From positions 78,760-142,759 of the forward strand of contig JACXWD010000002.1 in the NCBI GenBank assembly GCA_014764515.1: a stretch of 64,000 nt of DNA, read 5' to 3'. The notes beneath the pieces are model-generated. The model saw nothing but the letters and a program-made list of their open reading frames with translations. It made no database searches and was not told the origin of the DNA. The position numbers and the translations under genes are program-made. Position 1 is the stretch's first letter. Every line of letters begins with the position of its first letter. Positions 7,496-15,091 of this stretch are shown here, piece by piece. This DNA comes from Candidatus Polarisedimenticola svalbardensis (lineage in GTDB: Bacteria; Acidobacteriota; Polarisedimenticolia; Polarisedimenticolales; Polarisedimenticolaceae).

Positions 7496-8076
7496 TGCCG
7501 GGCCGGAAAATCGCTGCCGTGCTTATGGCGCTGACGGCGATCCTTCCGGCAGCAGCCGGCCCGAGTCCGGCGGGACCTGCGCTGGTAGTTGAGGTGCTGT
7601 ACGGACCGGAAGGCGGGCCAGACAGGTTCCGGACCGATTTTGAAGACGAACTCCTCCTGAATCTCAGGTCCCGCGGTTGTTTCGGGGCGATCCTGGCCGG
7701 CGGCGAAGGGGGAGACGTTCTGTTCCGCGTGGTTCTCGAGGCCCCGCTGGAAGAAGAACTCAATACGCTGTCCCTGGCAGGCTCCATCCGTAACGAGGAT
7801 GAAATGGGCACCTCCAGCACCACCAGCAGTATTCGCATCCATGCCGACATGGAGATTGTCGTGACCGCATCCGGGGAACTGTTCAGGAGCAAGCGGATCC
7901 GGGGCCAGGCGTCTTACCGGCCGACATTTGCATGGGAAGACGGCTCGGTGAAGTCGAGGGACGACTTGATCCGGGACTTTGCGGCCCAGATGGCCGGTTA
8001 TGCCTGCAAGGCCAACGGCAAGAAACTCAGGAAGAAGCTGGCCGGCAAGGGTTCGGAGCCGTCCCCGATTCGTTGA
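7495..8076 (+). CDS. Conserved-looking secreted protein of unknown function
   Basis: 193 residues beginning MPGRKIAAVLMALTAILPAAAG, a typical signal peptide (cleavage near 22). The mature part is mixed alpha/beta, with FEDELLLNLRSRGCFGAIL early and AQMAGYACKANGKKLRKKL at the basic C-terminus. The ATG overlaps the stop of the cNMP-FHA gene by one base (TGATG), so the two are translationally coupled and may act together. The stop codon lies inside the -35 hexamer of the scpA promoter. I recognise no family. It could be a periplasmic or outer-membrane-associated accessory protein. Confidence 0.75.
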   Translation: MPGRKIAAVLMALTAILPAAAGPSPAGPALVVEVLYGPEGGPDRFRTDFEDELLLNLRSRGCFGAILAGGEGGDVLFRVVLEAPLEEELNTLSLAGSIRNEDEMGTSSTTSSIRIHADMEIVVTASGELFRSKRIRGQASYRPTFAWEDGSVKSRDDLIRDFAAQMAGYACKANGKKLRKKLAGKGSEPSPIR

Positions 8077-8101
8077 CCCTCCCGTACCCCCATGTTAGAG
8101 T
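8073..8101 (+). promoter_or_regulatory. Promoter of scpAB
   Basis: TTGACC, 17-nt spacer, TAGAGT. The TGA stop of the preceding gene is embedded in the -35 hexamer. Only 10 nt separate the -10 box from the scpA ATG and none resembles a Shine-Dalgarno sequence, so the mRNA would have a leader of about 3-5 nt at most. Confidence 0.55.
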
Positions 8102-8111
8102 TCCCCGCCTT

Positions 8112-8912
8112 ATGGAAATCGAGCCCAACACCGGTCCCGCCGAAGAGAGTCCCGCCGAGGGCTCCTCGGAGGCATACCGAATCCACGTCGAGGGGTTCGA
8201 TGGTCCGCTGGACCTGCTGCTGCATCTGGTCCGGATCAACGAAGTCGATCTTGCCGACATTCCGATCCTGACCATCACCGAGCAGTACAACCAGTATCTC
8301 AGCCTGATGCGGGAGATGAACCTCGAGATAGCAGGGGAGTACCTGGTCATGGCGGCGACCCTGATGCATATCAAGTCCCAGTCCCTGTTGCCGCCGGACC
8401 CGACAACGGAAGACGAAGAGGGCGCCGAGGACCCGCGGACCGAGCTGGCCCAGCAGCTCCAGGAATACCAGAAATACAAACAGGCTGCTGAAACGCTGCA
8501 GGCGATGGACAACCGCCGAACATTGATCTGGGTCCGGGAGGACGGTGTTCCGGAAGAATTCGCCGGTGAAGAGCTGTTGACCGTTGACCTGTTTGACCTG
8601 ATCGGATCGTTCAAAAAAATGCTGGGGCGCCTGGACGAAGAGTCCCGGCTGCGCATGAAGAAAGACTCGGCGTCCGTGGCCGACAAGATCACCTGGCTGA
8701 CCGAACTCCTTGAAGAGCAGACCACGATTTCGCTGAACGCCCTTCTCGAGACGCTGGACGTCAGGCAGGAACGGATCGCCGCATTCCTGGCGGTTCTGGA
8801 AATGATGCGGTTGCGCCTGATCATCGTGTTCCAGAGGAAACTGGTTGGCGAAATCCGCGTCGCAAGGGCCGAGGACCTGGAGCCCGGGCCACCTGCAGGC
8901 GAAGGAGAGTGA
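8112..8912 (+). CDS. scpA: Segregation and condensation protein A
   Basis: 266 residues. It contains the ScpA N-terminal signature VEGFDGPLDLLLHLVRINEVDLADIPI (split here as FDGPLDLLLHL and the I.dIPI run), then the Tyr-rich stretch and EYLVMAATLMHIKSQSLLP, all diagnostic for the kleisin that bridges SMC heads. A winged-helix C-terminus follows (about 190-250). With ScpB and SMC it forms the condensin that compacts and segregates the chromosome. The start at MEIEPNTGPA (8112) is preferred over the track start at 7932, which would overlap the upstream gene. scpB begins 3 nt after its stop. A leaderless message is likely (see the promoter). Confidence 0.95.
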   Translation: MEIEPNTGPAEESPAEGSSEAYRIHVEGFDGPLDLLLHLVRINEVDLADIPILTITEQYNQYLSLMREMNLEIAGEYLVMAATLMHIKSQSLLPPDPTTEDEEGAEDPRTELAQQLQEYQKYKQAAETLQAMDNRRTLIWVREDGVPEEFAGEELLTVDLFDLIGSFKKMLGRLDEESRLRMKKDSASVADKITWLTELLEEQTTISLNALLETLDVRQERIAAFLAVLEMMRLRLIIVFQRKLVGEIRVARAEDLEPGPPAGEGE

Positions 8913-8915
8913 TCC

Positions 8916-9608
8916 TTGACTGAAAAACCTGAGGAACGGCCCCCGGCCGAGTTGCTGGAGTCCACCCTGGAGGCGATCATCTTCGCCTCCACGGACCCGG
9001 TTCGGCCGGCGGAGCTTGGAACTGCCCTGGGAGGAATCCCCGATGAAGAGGTGGTTGCCGCTCTGGAAAGTCTTTCGAGCCGATACGCCCGGGCCGACAC
9101 CGGCCTGATCCTGGAGCAGGTGGCAGGCGGCTATCGTCTGGCGACCCGCTCCAACGTCGGGGCCTGGGTCCGTACGTATTTCCGGAACCAGAACCGCACC
9201 CGCCTGACGCCGGCCACGCTGGAAACCCTGGCCATCGTCGCCTACCGCCAGCCTGTAACCGCACCGGAGATACAGGCGATCCGGGGCAAGGATCCAACCT
9301 ATGGCCTGAAGGTCCTCCTTGAAAAACGCATGCTACGGATCATGGGGCGCAAAAAGGTGGTGGGTAACCCGCTGCTGTACGGCACATCCCGACAGTTTCT
9401 GGTCCACTTCGGGCTGAATAGCCTGAAAGACCTCCCTTCCATCGAGGAGTTCGACGCATTCCTGGACACGCTGGGGCAGGCCCAGCCTGTCCTGTTCGAA
9501 GGAGCGGAAATCGCCGAACCCGCCGACACCGTTGCTGCCGAACCGACTGCCGCCGAGCCTGCCACCATCCCCGAGCCGCCCCAGGACACTCCTGGCGGCG
9601 GTCACTGA
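8916..9608 (+). CDS. scpB: Segregation and condensation protein B
   Basis: 230 residues with the ScpB double winged-helix layout. The family marker runs LEQVAGGYRLATR, ETLAIVAYRQPVTAPEIQAIRG and LLEKRMLRIMGRKKVVGNPLLYGTS are all present between residues about 60 and 165. The last 45 residues are an acidic Pro/Ala/Glu tail. It dimerises and binds ScpA. The start is TTG at 8916 with GGAG 9 nt upstream, and it is coupled to scpA (gap 3 nt). rluB follows after 13 nt, the common scpA-scpB-rluB order. Confidence 0.95.
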   Translation: MTEKPEERPPAELLESTLEAIIFASTDPVRPAELGTALGGIPDEEVVAALESLSSRYARADTGLILEQVAGGYRLATRSNVGAWVRTYFRNQNRTRLTPATLETLAIVAYRQPVTAPEIQAIRGKDPTYGLKVLLEKRMLRIMGRKKVVGNPLLYGTSRQFLVHFGLNSLKDLPSIEEFDAFLDTLGQAQPVLFEGAEIAEPADTVAAEPTAAEPATIPEPPQDTPGGGH

Positions 9609-9621
9609 CGGAAGCCCAGCC

Positions 9622-10380
9622 ATGAGCGAACGTCTTCAGAAGTTCATGGCCGACGCCGGCGTCTGTTCCCGGAGGGCTGCAGAACGGATGATCCTGGAAG
9701 GCCGGGTTACTGTGAACGGCGAGATCGTGACCAGGATGGGCGTGACTGTGGATCCTGGGGCCGACGCAGTCAAGGTAGACGGAAAACGTATCCACCCGCG
9801 CAAGGCTCCCCACATCTACCTTGTGCTGAACAAGCCTCGGGGCGTGGTGACCACCATGTCCGACCCTGAAGGCCGCCCCACCGTTGCCGACCTGATTCCG
9901 AAAGGGATGCCGCGGTTGTTCCCGGCCGGGAGGCTCGACTTCAACAGCGAGGGGCTCCTGCTCCTGACCGACGACGGCGAGCTGGCCAGAAATCTGACCC
10001 ATCCCTCACGGAAAATCACCAAGGTCTACCAGGTCAAACTCAAAGGCAGGCCCGATCCGGGGGAAATCCGCAGGCTGGAACAGGGCATCTTCATTGAGGG
10101 CCGCAGAACCGCTCCTGCGGAAATCCGGTTTCTGAAGCCCGGGCCGAACCCGTGGTATGAAATCCGGGTGACCGAGGGCAGGAAACATCTGGTGCGGAAG
10201 CTGTTCGAGTCGGTGCGCCACCCGGTGATCAAGCTGAAAAGGACAGGGTTCGGCCCGCTGGTCCTAAGGGACCTGCCCGTGGGGCAGACCCGCTCGTTGC
10301 TGGCGTCTGAAATCGAGGAGTTGAGATCTCGCCGCAGGCGCAAACCAAGGCCCGCGAGAACACGTCGAAAACCAGCGTAA
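9622..10380 (+). CDS. rluB: Ribosomal large-subunit pseudouridine synthase, RluB/RsuA family
   Basis: 252 residues. The N-terminal S4 RNA-binding domain (ERLQKFMADAGVCSRRAAERMI, residues about 3-60) is followed by the RsuA/RluB catalytic core with the active-site motif GRLDFNSEGLLLLTDDG (about 100-116), whose Asp is the catalytic residue. Such enzymes convert one 23S rRNA uridine to pseudouridine. The C-terminus is basic (SRRRRKPRPARTRRKPA). The start at 9622 has GGAAG 7 nt upstream; the longer track ORF overlaps scpB. It is the last gene of the scpAB unit; the rpsA promoter follows. The exact target (RluB, RluE or RsuA) is inferred from the scpB linkage. Confidence 0.93.
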   Translation: MSERLQKFMADAGVCSRRAAERMILEGRVTVNGEIVTRMGVTVDPGADAVKVDGKRIHPRKAPHIYLVLNKPRGVVTTMSDPEGRPTVADLIPKGMPRLFPAGRLDFNSEGLLLLTDDGELARNLTHPSRKITKVYQVKLKGRPDPGEIRRLEQGIFIEGRRTAPAEIRFLKPGPNPWYEIRVTEGRKHLVRKLFESVRHPVIKLKRTGFGPLVLRDLPVGQTRSLLASEIEELRSRRRRKPRPARTRRKPA

Positions 10381-10404
10381 TCCTTTGAAAACGAAGATGT
10401 TGTC

Positions 10405-10433
10405 TTGACAACCCGGGAGGGGTTCACTAGGAT
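10405..10433 (+). promoter_or_regulatory. Promoter of rpsA
   Basis: Perfect TTGACA at 10405-10410, 17-nt spacer, TAGGAT at 10428-10433. The leader of about 115 nt has imperfect inverted arms (CCGGCG / CGACCGG near 10445-10467) and ends in AGGAAAAAACA before the ATG. A long leader would suit the known autogenous control of S1, but no specific element is recognisable. Confidence 0.6.
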
Positions 10434-10554
10434 GACTTCTTTTCCCGGCGTCTGGATCGACGACCGGAACCTTGACGGCAATTCCGCCAGGGAAGAACGG
10501 GTTCTCCGGCCCCAATGATCCGGCAATCAACAGACGGAGAAATAGGAAAAAACA

Positions 10555-12594
10555 ATGTCTACCGACCAGGAAACACCCAAATCGCCCGAGACCATGGAAG
10601 AGTCCGAAGAAACCGCCCAGAAAGTGGAAGAGACCGTCGAACCTGTCGAGAAGGTCGTAGAGGCTGCTGAAGCCTCCGACGAAGCCTCCGACGAAGCTTC
10701 CGACGAAGCTTCCGAAGACACCCAGGATGAAACCGCAGCCGATGCCGAGGAAGGCGCCGACGAAGACGACGCCGACGAAGATTTCGAATCGGTGTATGCC
10801 GCCTGGGAAGAAAGCCAGCCCACATTGAAGCCGGGTGCGGTTGTGACCGGCAGGATCATGAAGATCCTGGAAAAAGAGGTCATCGTAGATATCGGGTACA
10901 AATCCGAAGGCATTATCAACCTCGACGAGTTCCGCAACATGAAGGGCGAACACGAGGCGAAAATAGGCGACGAGGTAGACGTTCTTCTCGAGAAGACCGA
11001 GGACGCCCAGGGTTACGTCGTTCTCTCCAAGGAGAAGGCGGAGCGTCTCAAGATCTGGGACGTGGTGGAGCAGGCGTTCGAGACCGGCGAAGCGATCCTC
11101 GGCAAGGTGGTGGACCGTATCAAAGGTGGCCTGAAGGTGGATATCGGCTTGCCGGCGTTCCTCCCGGGGTCTCTGGTGGACGTCCGTCCGGTGCGGAATC
11201 TGGAGAGCCTGAGAGGCCTTGAGTTCCGCATGCGGGTCATCAAGGTCAACAAGCGGCGGGGGAACATCGTCCTGTCCCGGAAGGCGATCCTGGAAGAGGA
11301 GAACGCCGAGAAGAAGACGAAGACGCTGGAAGACCTGGAAGAAGGCAAGATCATCCGCGGCGTGGTCAAGAACCTCACCGAGTACGGCGCCTTCATCGAC
11401 CTGGGTGGAATCGACGGCCTGCTGCATATCACCGACATGTCCTGGGGCCGGATCAACCACCCCTCCGAAAAATTCCAGATCGGCGACGAGGTCGACGTCA
11501 TCGTCCTCAAGTTCGACCGTGAGCGCGAACGTGTCTCCCTGGGCTTCAAACAGCTCCAGGAGGATCCGTGGGAAGGCGCCATCGAGAAATACCCGGCCGA
11601 AACCCGTGTGCGGGGCAAGGTGGTCAGCCTGACCGACTACGGCGCATTCATCGAAGTGGAAGAAGGCGTGGAAGGACTGGTTCACGTTTCCGAAATGTCC
11701 TGGACCAAACGGGTCAAACATCCTTCCAAGATCCTCAACGTTGGTGACTGGGTCGAAAGCGTGGTCCTGGAAATCGACCAGGAGTCCCGGCGGCTGTCCC
11801 TGGGCATCAAACAGACAGAAGCGAACCCCTGGGACATGATCAACACCAAGTACCGCGTTGGCGACGTCCTGACCGGAACGATCAGGAACATCACCGACTT
11901 CGGCGTGTTCATCGAGGTGGAAGAAGGTATCGACGGCCTGGTCCACATCTCGGATATTTCATGGAACACCCGGGTGGCCCATCCCAGCGAAGTCCTGAAC
12001 AAGGGCGATGAGGTCAAGGCGGTAATCCTGAAGATCGATTCGGAGAACCAGCGTCTGTCCCTGGGTCTCAAACAGCTGCAGCCGAACGCCCTTGAGGATT
12101 TCTTCAGCAGCAACAACGTTGGAACCATCCTTCCCGGCAAGATCGTCCGGTTGACCGAGTTCGGCGCTTTCGTGGAACTGTTCGACGGCGTGGAAGGACT
12201 GGTGCATGTTTCCGAGATGTCCAAGGACCGCATCGAGAAGCCGGAAGACGCCTTCGCGGTGGATCAGAAGGTCATGGTCAAGGTCATCAAACTGGATGCG
12301 GTAGAGCGCAAGATCGGGCTGTCCATCAAGGAAGCGGAAAACGCCGATGCTTACCAGGCCTACTCGGCTGAAGCCGGTGGAAGCGGCAGCGCAAGCACCA
12401 GCGCCGGCGCCACCCTGGGCGACCTGAAGAGTGCAGAGATCCTCAGCACCCTGAAAATGGGCGGCAGTGCCGAAGAGCCGGAACAGCCGGAACAGCCGGA
12501 AGAGACGGCTGCGGTTGAGAGCTCCGAGACAGAAGTCGGTGAGACCGAGGAGCCTGCTGCGGAAACGACGGAAACCGAAGAAGAAGACAAATAA
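10555..12594 (+). CDS. rpsA: 30S ribosomal protein S1 with acidic N- and C-terminal tails
   Basis: 679 residues, longer than the 557 of E. coli S1. Residues 1-75 are an acidic Glu/Asp/Ala/Ser tail with ASDE repeats. Six S1 (OB-fold) modules follow from about residue 95 to 600; copies 3-6 carry the canonical TDYGAFIEVEEGVEGLVHVSEMSW and GD.V...VL.ID...+RLSLG phrases. S1 recruits mRNA to the 30S subunit. The last 75 residues are Ser/Gly then Glu/Pro/Thr-rich. AGGA lies 7 nt before the ATG (spacer AAAAACA), with a strong promoter upstream. The IHF-like gene follows after 85 nt, as rpsA-ihfB does in Proteobacteria. If many messages here are leaderless, S1's role in selecting mRNAs is worth noting. 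Confidence 0.96.
   Translation: MSTDQETPKSPETMEESEETAQKVEETVEPVEKVVEAAEASDEASDEASDEASEDTQDETAADAEEGADEDDADEDFESVYAAWEESQPTLKPGAVVTGRIMKILEKEVIVDIGYKSEGIINLDEFRNMKGEHEAKIGDEVDVLLEKTEDAQGYVVLSKEKAERLKIWDVVEQAFETGEAILGKVVDRIKGGLKVDIGLPAFLPGSLVDVRPVRNLESLRGLEFRMRVIKVNKRRGNIVLSRKAILEEENAEKKTKTLEDLEEGKIIRGVVKNLTEYGAFIDLGGIDGLLHITDMSWGRINHPSEKFQIGDEVDVIVLKFDRERERVSLGFKQLQEDPWEGAIEKYPAETRVRGKVVSLTDYGAFIEVEEGVEGLVHVSEMSWTKRVKHPSKILNVGDWVESVVLEIDQESRRLSLGIKQTEANPWDMINTKYRVGDVLTGTIRNITDFGVFIEVEEGIDGLVHISDISWNTRVAHPSEVLNKGDEVKAVILKIDSENQRLSLGLKQLQPNALEDFFSSNNVGTILPGKIVRLTEFGAFVELFDGVEGLVHVSEMSKDRIEKPEDAFAVDQKVMVKVIKLDAVERKIGLSIKEAENADAYQAYSAEAGGSGSASTSAGATLGDLKSAEILSTLKMGGSAEEPEQPEQPEETAAVESSETEVGETEEPAAETTETEEEDK
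10669..10716 (+). repeat. Four tandem 12-nt repeats in rpsA (EASD units)
   Basis: Units gaagcctccgac, gaagcctccgac, gaagcttccgac and gaagcttccgaa encode EASD EASD EASD EASE. They lie in the acidic N-terminal tail of S1. The near identity of units 1-2 and of 3-4 suggests recent slippage and possible length variation between strains. Confidence 0.8.
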
Positions 12595-12621
12595 ATCCTC
12601 CGGATTCATCGAACCTGGACG

Positions 12622-12627
12622 TATAGT
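12622..12627 (+). promoter_or_regulatory. Possible -10 box before the IHF-like gene
   Basis: TATAGT matches 5 of 6 positions of the -10 consensus. No good -35 hexamer is seen at the expected distance, so the gene may rely mainly on read-through from rpsA. Confidence 0.25.
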
Positions 12628-12636
12628 CATAGCGTA

Positions 12637-12658
12637 GGGGTGGCCGCAAGGCCGCCCC
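12637..12658 (+). other. RNA hairpin with GCAA tetraloop between rpsA and the IHF-like gene
   Basis: GGGGTGGCC-GCAA-GGCCGCCCC forms nine base pairs (one G-U) closed by a GNRA-type loop. No T-run follows, so it is not a classical intrinsic terminator. It sits 21 nt before the downstream ATG and could stabilise the 3' end of rpsA mRNA or modulate read-through. Confidence 0.5.
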
Positions 12659-12679
12659 ATCAGGCGCGGGGAGGACAAC

Positions 12680-13006
12680 ATGACCAAAGCCGACCTTGTT
12701 GAGGAAGTGGTCGGAGTCTGCAACCTCAGCAAGAAAGACGCCGAGGTGATCGTCAATACAGTCTTCTCCTCTATAACCGAGGCGCTGGAAAAAGACGACA
12801 AAATCGAACTCCGTGGATTCGGCAGCTTCCGCGTGCGTAAGCGTCGATCGAGGCAGGGCCGCAATCCGAAGACCGGCGATCAGGTCGAAGTGCCGGAGAA
12901 ACGGATTCCGTATTTCAAGCCCGGTAAGGAACTGAAGGACCTGATCAACAGCGGGGAGAACAGTCCTGGCACCGAACCGGACCCGGGGGCGTTGCCGGGC
13001 GCCTGA
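12680..13006 (+). CDS. IHF/HU-family DNA-binding protein
   Basis: 108 residues. It starts MTKADLVEEVVGVCNLSKKDAEVIV and has the DNA-arm signature GRNPKTGDQVEVP preceded by DKIELRGFGSFRVRKR, which is more IHF-like than the HU at 2170. About 18 extra C-terminal residues (NSGENSPGTEPDPGALPGA) are unstructured. IHF and HU dimers bend DNA. Its position after rpsA matches the ihfB locus of Proteobacteria, but orthology to IHF-beta is an inference. GGGGAGG lies 5 nt before the ATG. The TGA stop is inside a small hairpin shared with the miaB upstream region. Confidence 0.92.
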   Translation: MTKADLVEEVVGVCNLSKKDAEVIVNTVFSSITEALEKDDKIELRGFGSFRVRKRRSRQGRNPKTGDQVEVPEKRIPYFKPGKELKDLINSGENSPGTEPDPGALPGA

Positions 13007-13016
13007 TCTTTCAGGC
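13001..13016 (+). other. Small hairpin over the stop codon of the IHF-like gene
   Basis: GCCTGA-TCTT-TCAGGC is a perfect 6-bp stem with a 4-nt loop. The stop TGA (13004-13006) is in the left arm, and the miaB ATG is 13 nt past the right arm. There is no T-run. It may affect coupling of translation between the two genes. Confidence 0.4.
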
Positions 13017-13029
13017 CGCCCAATCAATC

Positions 13030-14385
13030 ATGGACCGTTCCGTCCACAACAAAGGCACGTACCACATCGAGACGTGGGGGTGTCAGATGAACGTCCATGA
13101 TTCGGAAAAGCTGTCCGGATCGATGGAAAGGGAAGGCTACCTTCGAGCCGCCGGTCCCGACGGTGCGGACGTTGTGCTTCTGAACACCTGCTCCATCCGC
13201 GAGAAAGCTTCGGAGAAGGTCTTTTCCGAACTGGGCCGCCTGAGGAAACTCAAGGACCGCAATCCGGACATGATCCTGGGCGTTTGCGGATGCGTCGGGC
13301 AGCAGGAAGGTGCGGAGATCTTCCGCAGGGCGCCTTTTGTCGATCTGGTCATCGGTCCCAGATCAACCGCTTCGCTACCTGCATTGATGGAGAGGGTGCG
13401 GCAGGGCGAAACCGATGTAAGCCTGCGTGTGGACACCGAATACCGTCGTGATTCCATTGATTTCCCCTACGACCAGATCCGGAGGGAAGGGGAGGCGGCC
13501 GGGAAGGCGTTCGTCACCGTAATCGAAGGCTGCAACCACCGATGCACCTTTTGCATCGTTCCGCGAACCCGGGGGAAAGAGGTCTGTCGCGGGATGGACG
13601 ACATCCTGGCCGAAGTGGGCCAACTGGCGGACCGGGGGGTGCTGGAAGTGGAATTCCTCGGCCAGACCGTGAACGCCTACAGGGATGACCGGGGGAACGG
13701 CCTTGCGGAGCTTCTGGTTGCGACCTCCCGGATCGACGGCATAGAACGGATCCGGTTCACGACTTCCCATCCGGCCCAGATGACGGAGCGTTTGATGGAC
13801 GCCATGGCGGAAGCCGGGCCCCGGGTCGTCCCGTTCCTGCATCTGCCGGTGCAGTCCGGTTCAAGCTCCGTTCTCAAGGACATGCGCAGGGGATACGATC
13901 GGGGCACCTACCTTGCGAAGGTAGCCGCTCTCCGTGAACGCATACCGGGAATCTGCCTGGGTACCGATATCATCGTCGGATTCCCTACCGAGTCCGACGT
14001 CGATTTCAGGGAGACGCTTTCGCTGATGGAAGAGGTCCGCTTTCACAGTTGCTACAGCTTTACCTACTCCCCACGGCCCGGGACGGCCTCCGAGGCGTTC
14101 CACGACGGTGTAGGCCCGGAGGAGAAGCAGGCCAGACTTCACGAGCTGCAGCTGGTTCAGAAGGGGATCCAGGAGAGGCTCCACGCCTCCTGGGTCGGTC
14201 GTACGGTAGAAGTGCTGGTGGAGGGGGCCAGCAAAAGCGACGCCTCCAGGATGACCGGCAGGACACCTGAGAGCCGGATTGTGAATTTCACGGGGAATGC
14301 CGTAATTGGCCGTATGGCCCCGATCCTGGTGGAATCTTCATCGGCTTACGCCCTCTTGGGAAGAAAGATCGAGCCGGAAGCTTGA
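13030..14385 (+). CDS. miaB: tRNA-2-methylthio-N6-isopentenyladenosine(37) methylthiotransferase MiaB
   Basis: 451 residues with the three domains of MiaB. The N-terminal MTTase domain supplies three Cys ligands (ETWGCQMNVHDSE, LLNTCSIREKA and GVCGCVGQ). The radical-SAM domain carries CNHRCTFCIVP, the CX3CX2C motif for the second 4Fe-4S cluster. A TRAM RNA-binding domain sits at about 380-445. The enzyme adds a methylthio group to i6A37 of tRNAs reading UNN codons. MiaB-type identity rests on the CQMN and NTCSIRE motifs, which separate it from RimO and MtaB. No clear Shine-Dalgarno sequence precedes the ATG. Its TGA stop forms part of the next promoter's -35 box. No miaA is in the window. Confidence 0.97.
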   Translation: MDRSVHNKGTYHIETWGCQMNVHDSEKLSGSMEREGYLRAAGPDGADVVLLNTCSIREKASEKVFSELGRLRKLKDRNPDMILGVCGCVGQQEGAEIFRRAPFVDLVIGPRSTASLPALMERVRQGETDVSLRVDTEYRRDSIDFPYDQIRREGEAAGKAFVTVIEGCNHRCTFCIVPRTRGKEVCRGMDDILAEVGQLADRGVLEVEFLGQTVNAYRDDRGNGLAELLVATSRIDGIERIRFTTSHPAQMTERLMDAMAEAGPRVVPFLHLPVQSGSSSVLKDMRRGYDRGTYLAKVAALRERIPGICLGTDIIVGFPTESDVDFRETLSLMEEVRFHSCYSFTYSPRPGTASEAFHDGVGPEEKQARLHELQLVQKGIQERLHASWVGRTVEVLVEGASKSDASRMTGRTPESRIVNFTGNAVIGRMAPILVESSSAYALLGRKIEPEA

Positions 14386-14411
14386 CCGGCCTGTTTCAGG
14401 CTATGTATATT
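14382..14411 (+). promoter_or_regulatory. Promoter of the bifunctional-nuclease-family gene
   Basis: TTGACC, 18-nt spacer, TATATT, each 5 of 6 to consensus. The miaB stop codon TGA is within the -35 hexamer. The leader is about 38 nt. Confidence 0.55.
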
Positions 14412-14455
14412 CATTGGGGTACGGCTTAATTCACCGCAGTCCCCGGGGTAATTGG

Positions 14456-14941
14456 ATGTCACTGGAAGTAAAAGTACGCGGCCTGATGATCGACCCGGTT
14501 TCCAGCATGCCGATCATCATCCTGAAAAACAGCAGTGGCGACCAGGTCCTGCCTATCTGGGTCGGGATCTTCGAAGCCAACGCCATCGCCATGGAACTGG
14601 AAAAGATCGTCTCGCCCAGGCCGATGACCCACGACCTGCTGAAAGACGTCATTCAGGCCCTTTCAGGCGGAATGGAGAAGGTGGTCATCACCGACCTCCG
14701 GGACAATACGTTCTACGCCATGATCCATATCAAAGGCAAGGACGGCTCGGTGGCAGTGGATGCCCGGCCCAGTGACGCCATCGCCCTCGCCCTCCGGGCC
14801 GGCGCACCGATCCATATCGAGGAACGTGTCATGGAGCAATCCAGCGCCACCGGGGAGGATTCGGCAGCGCTCGAGGCCGAGAGGCTGCGCCGCTGGCTGG
14901 AAAAAATCGACCCTGAGGAGCTTGGCCACTACGAGATGTAG
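14456..14941 (+). CDS. Bifunctional nuclease (BFN/DUF151) family protein
   Basis: 161 residues. The BFN domain spans about 1-130, with the family landmarks MIIILKNSSGDQVLPIWVGIFEA (seen as PIIILKN and LPIWVGIFEA), MTHDLL and VDARPSDAIALALR. Plant homologues were reported to have both RNase and DNase activity; bacterial members are poorly characterised. The last 30 residues are a charged helical tail without a UVR motif. The start at MSLEVKVRGL (14456) is chosen because the domain begins there and the promoter lies between it and miaB. parA follows on the same strand but has its own promoter. Confidence 0.92.
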   Translation: MSLEVKVRGLMIDPVSSMPIIILKNSSGDQVLPIWVGIFEANAIAMELEKIVSPRPMTHDLLKDVIQALSGGMEKVVITDLRDNTFYAMIHIKGKDGSVAVDARPSDAIALALRAGAPIHIEERVMEQSSATGEDSAALEAERLRRWLEKIDPEELGHYEM

Positions 14942-14958
14942 GGGCCGGTCGGGGAAGG

Positions 14959-14987
14959 TTGACACGTCCCAAGGCACCGGTTACACT
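14959..14987 (+). promoter_or_regulatory. Promoter of parAB
   Basis: Perfect TTGACA, 17-nt spacer, TACACT. The transcript would have a leader of about 98 nt. That leader holds a weak stem (CACCGC / GTGGTG around 15042-15061) but no recognisable riboswitch. Confidence 0.6.
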
Positions 14988-15091
14988 CCAGCCGTTACCC
15001 ATTTCCACGCAACTACTACATTCGGTAGCATCCACTGGCGACACCGCCATATGCTGTGGTGCCGGTGCCAAAGAGCTGAAACGGGCGTTCC

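Noticed and set aside
10264-11946. 560-codon minus-strand frame opposite rpsA
   Set aside because: Its repetitive Asp/Phe/Val-rich content is simply the complement of the S1 repeats; it has no Shine-Dalgarno sequence or promoter.
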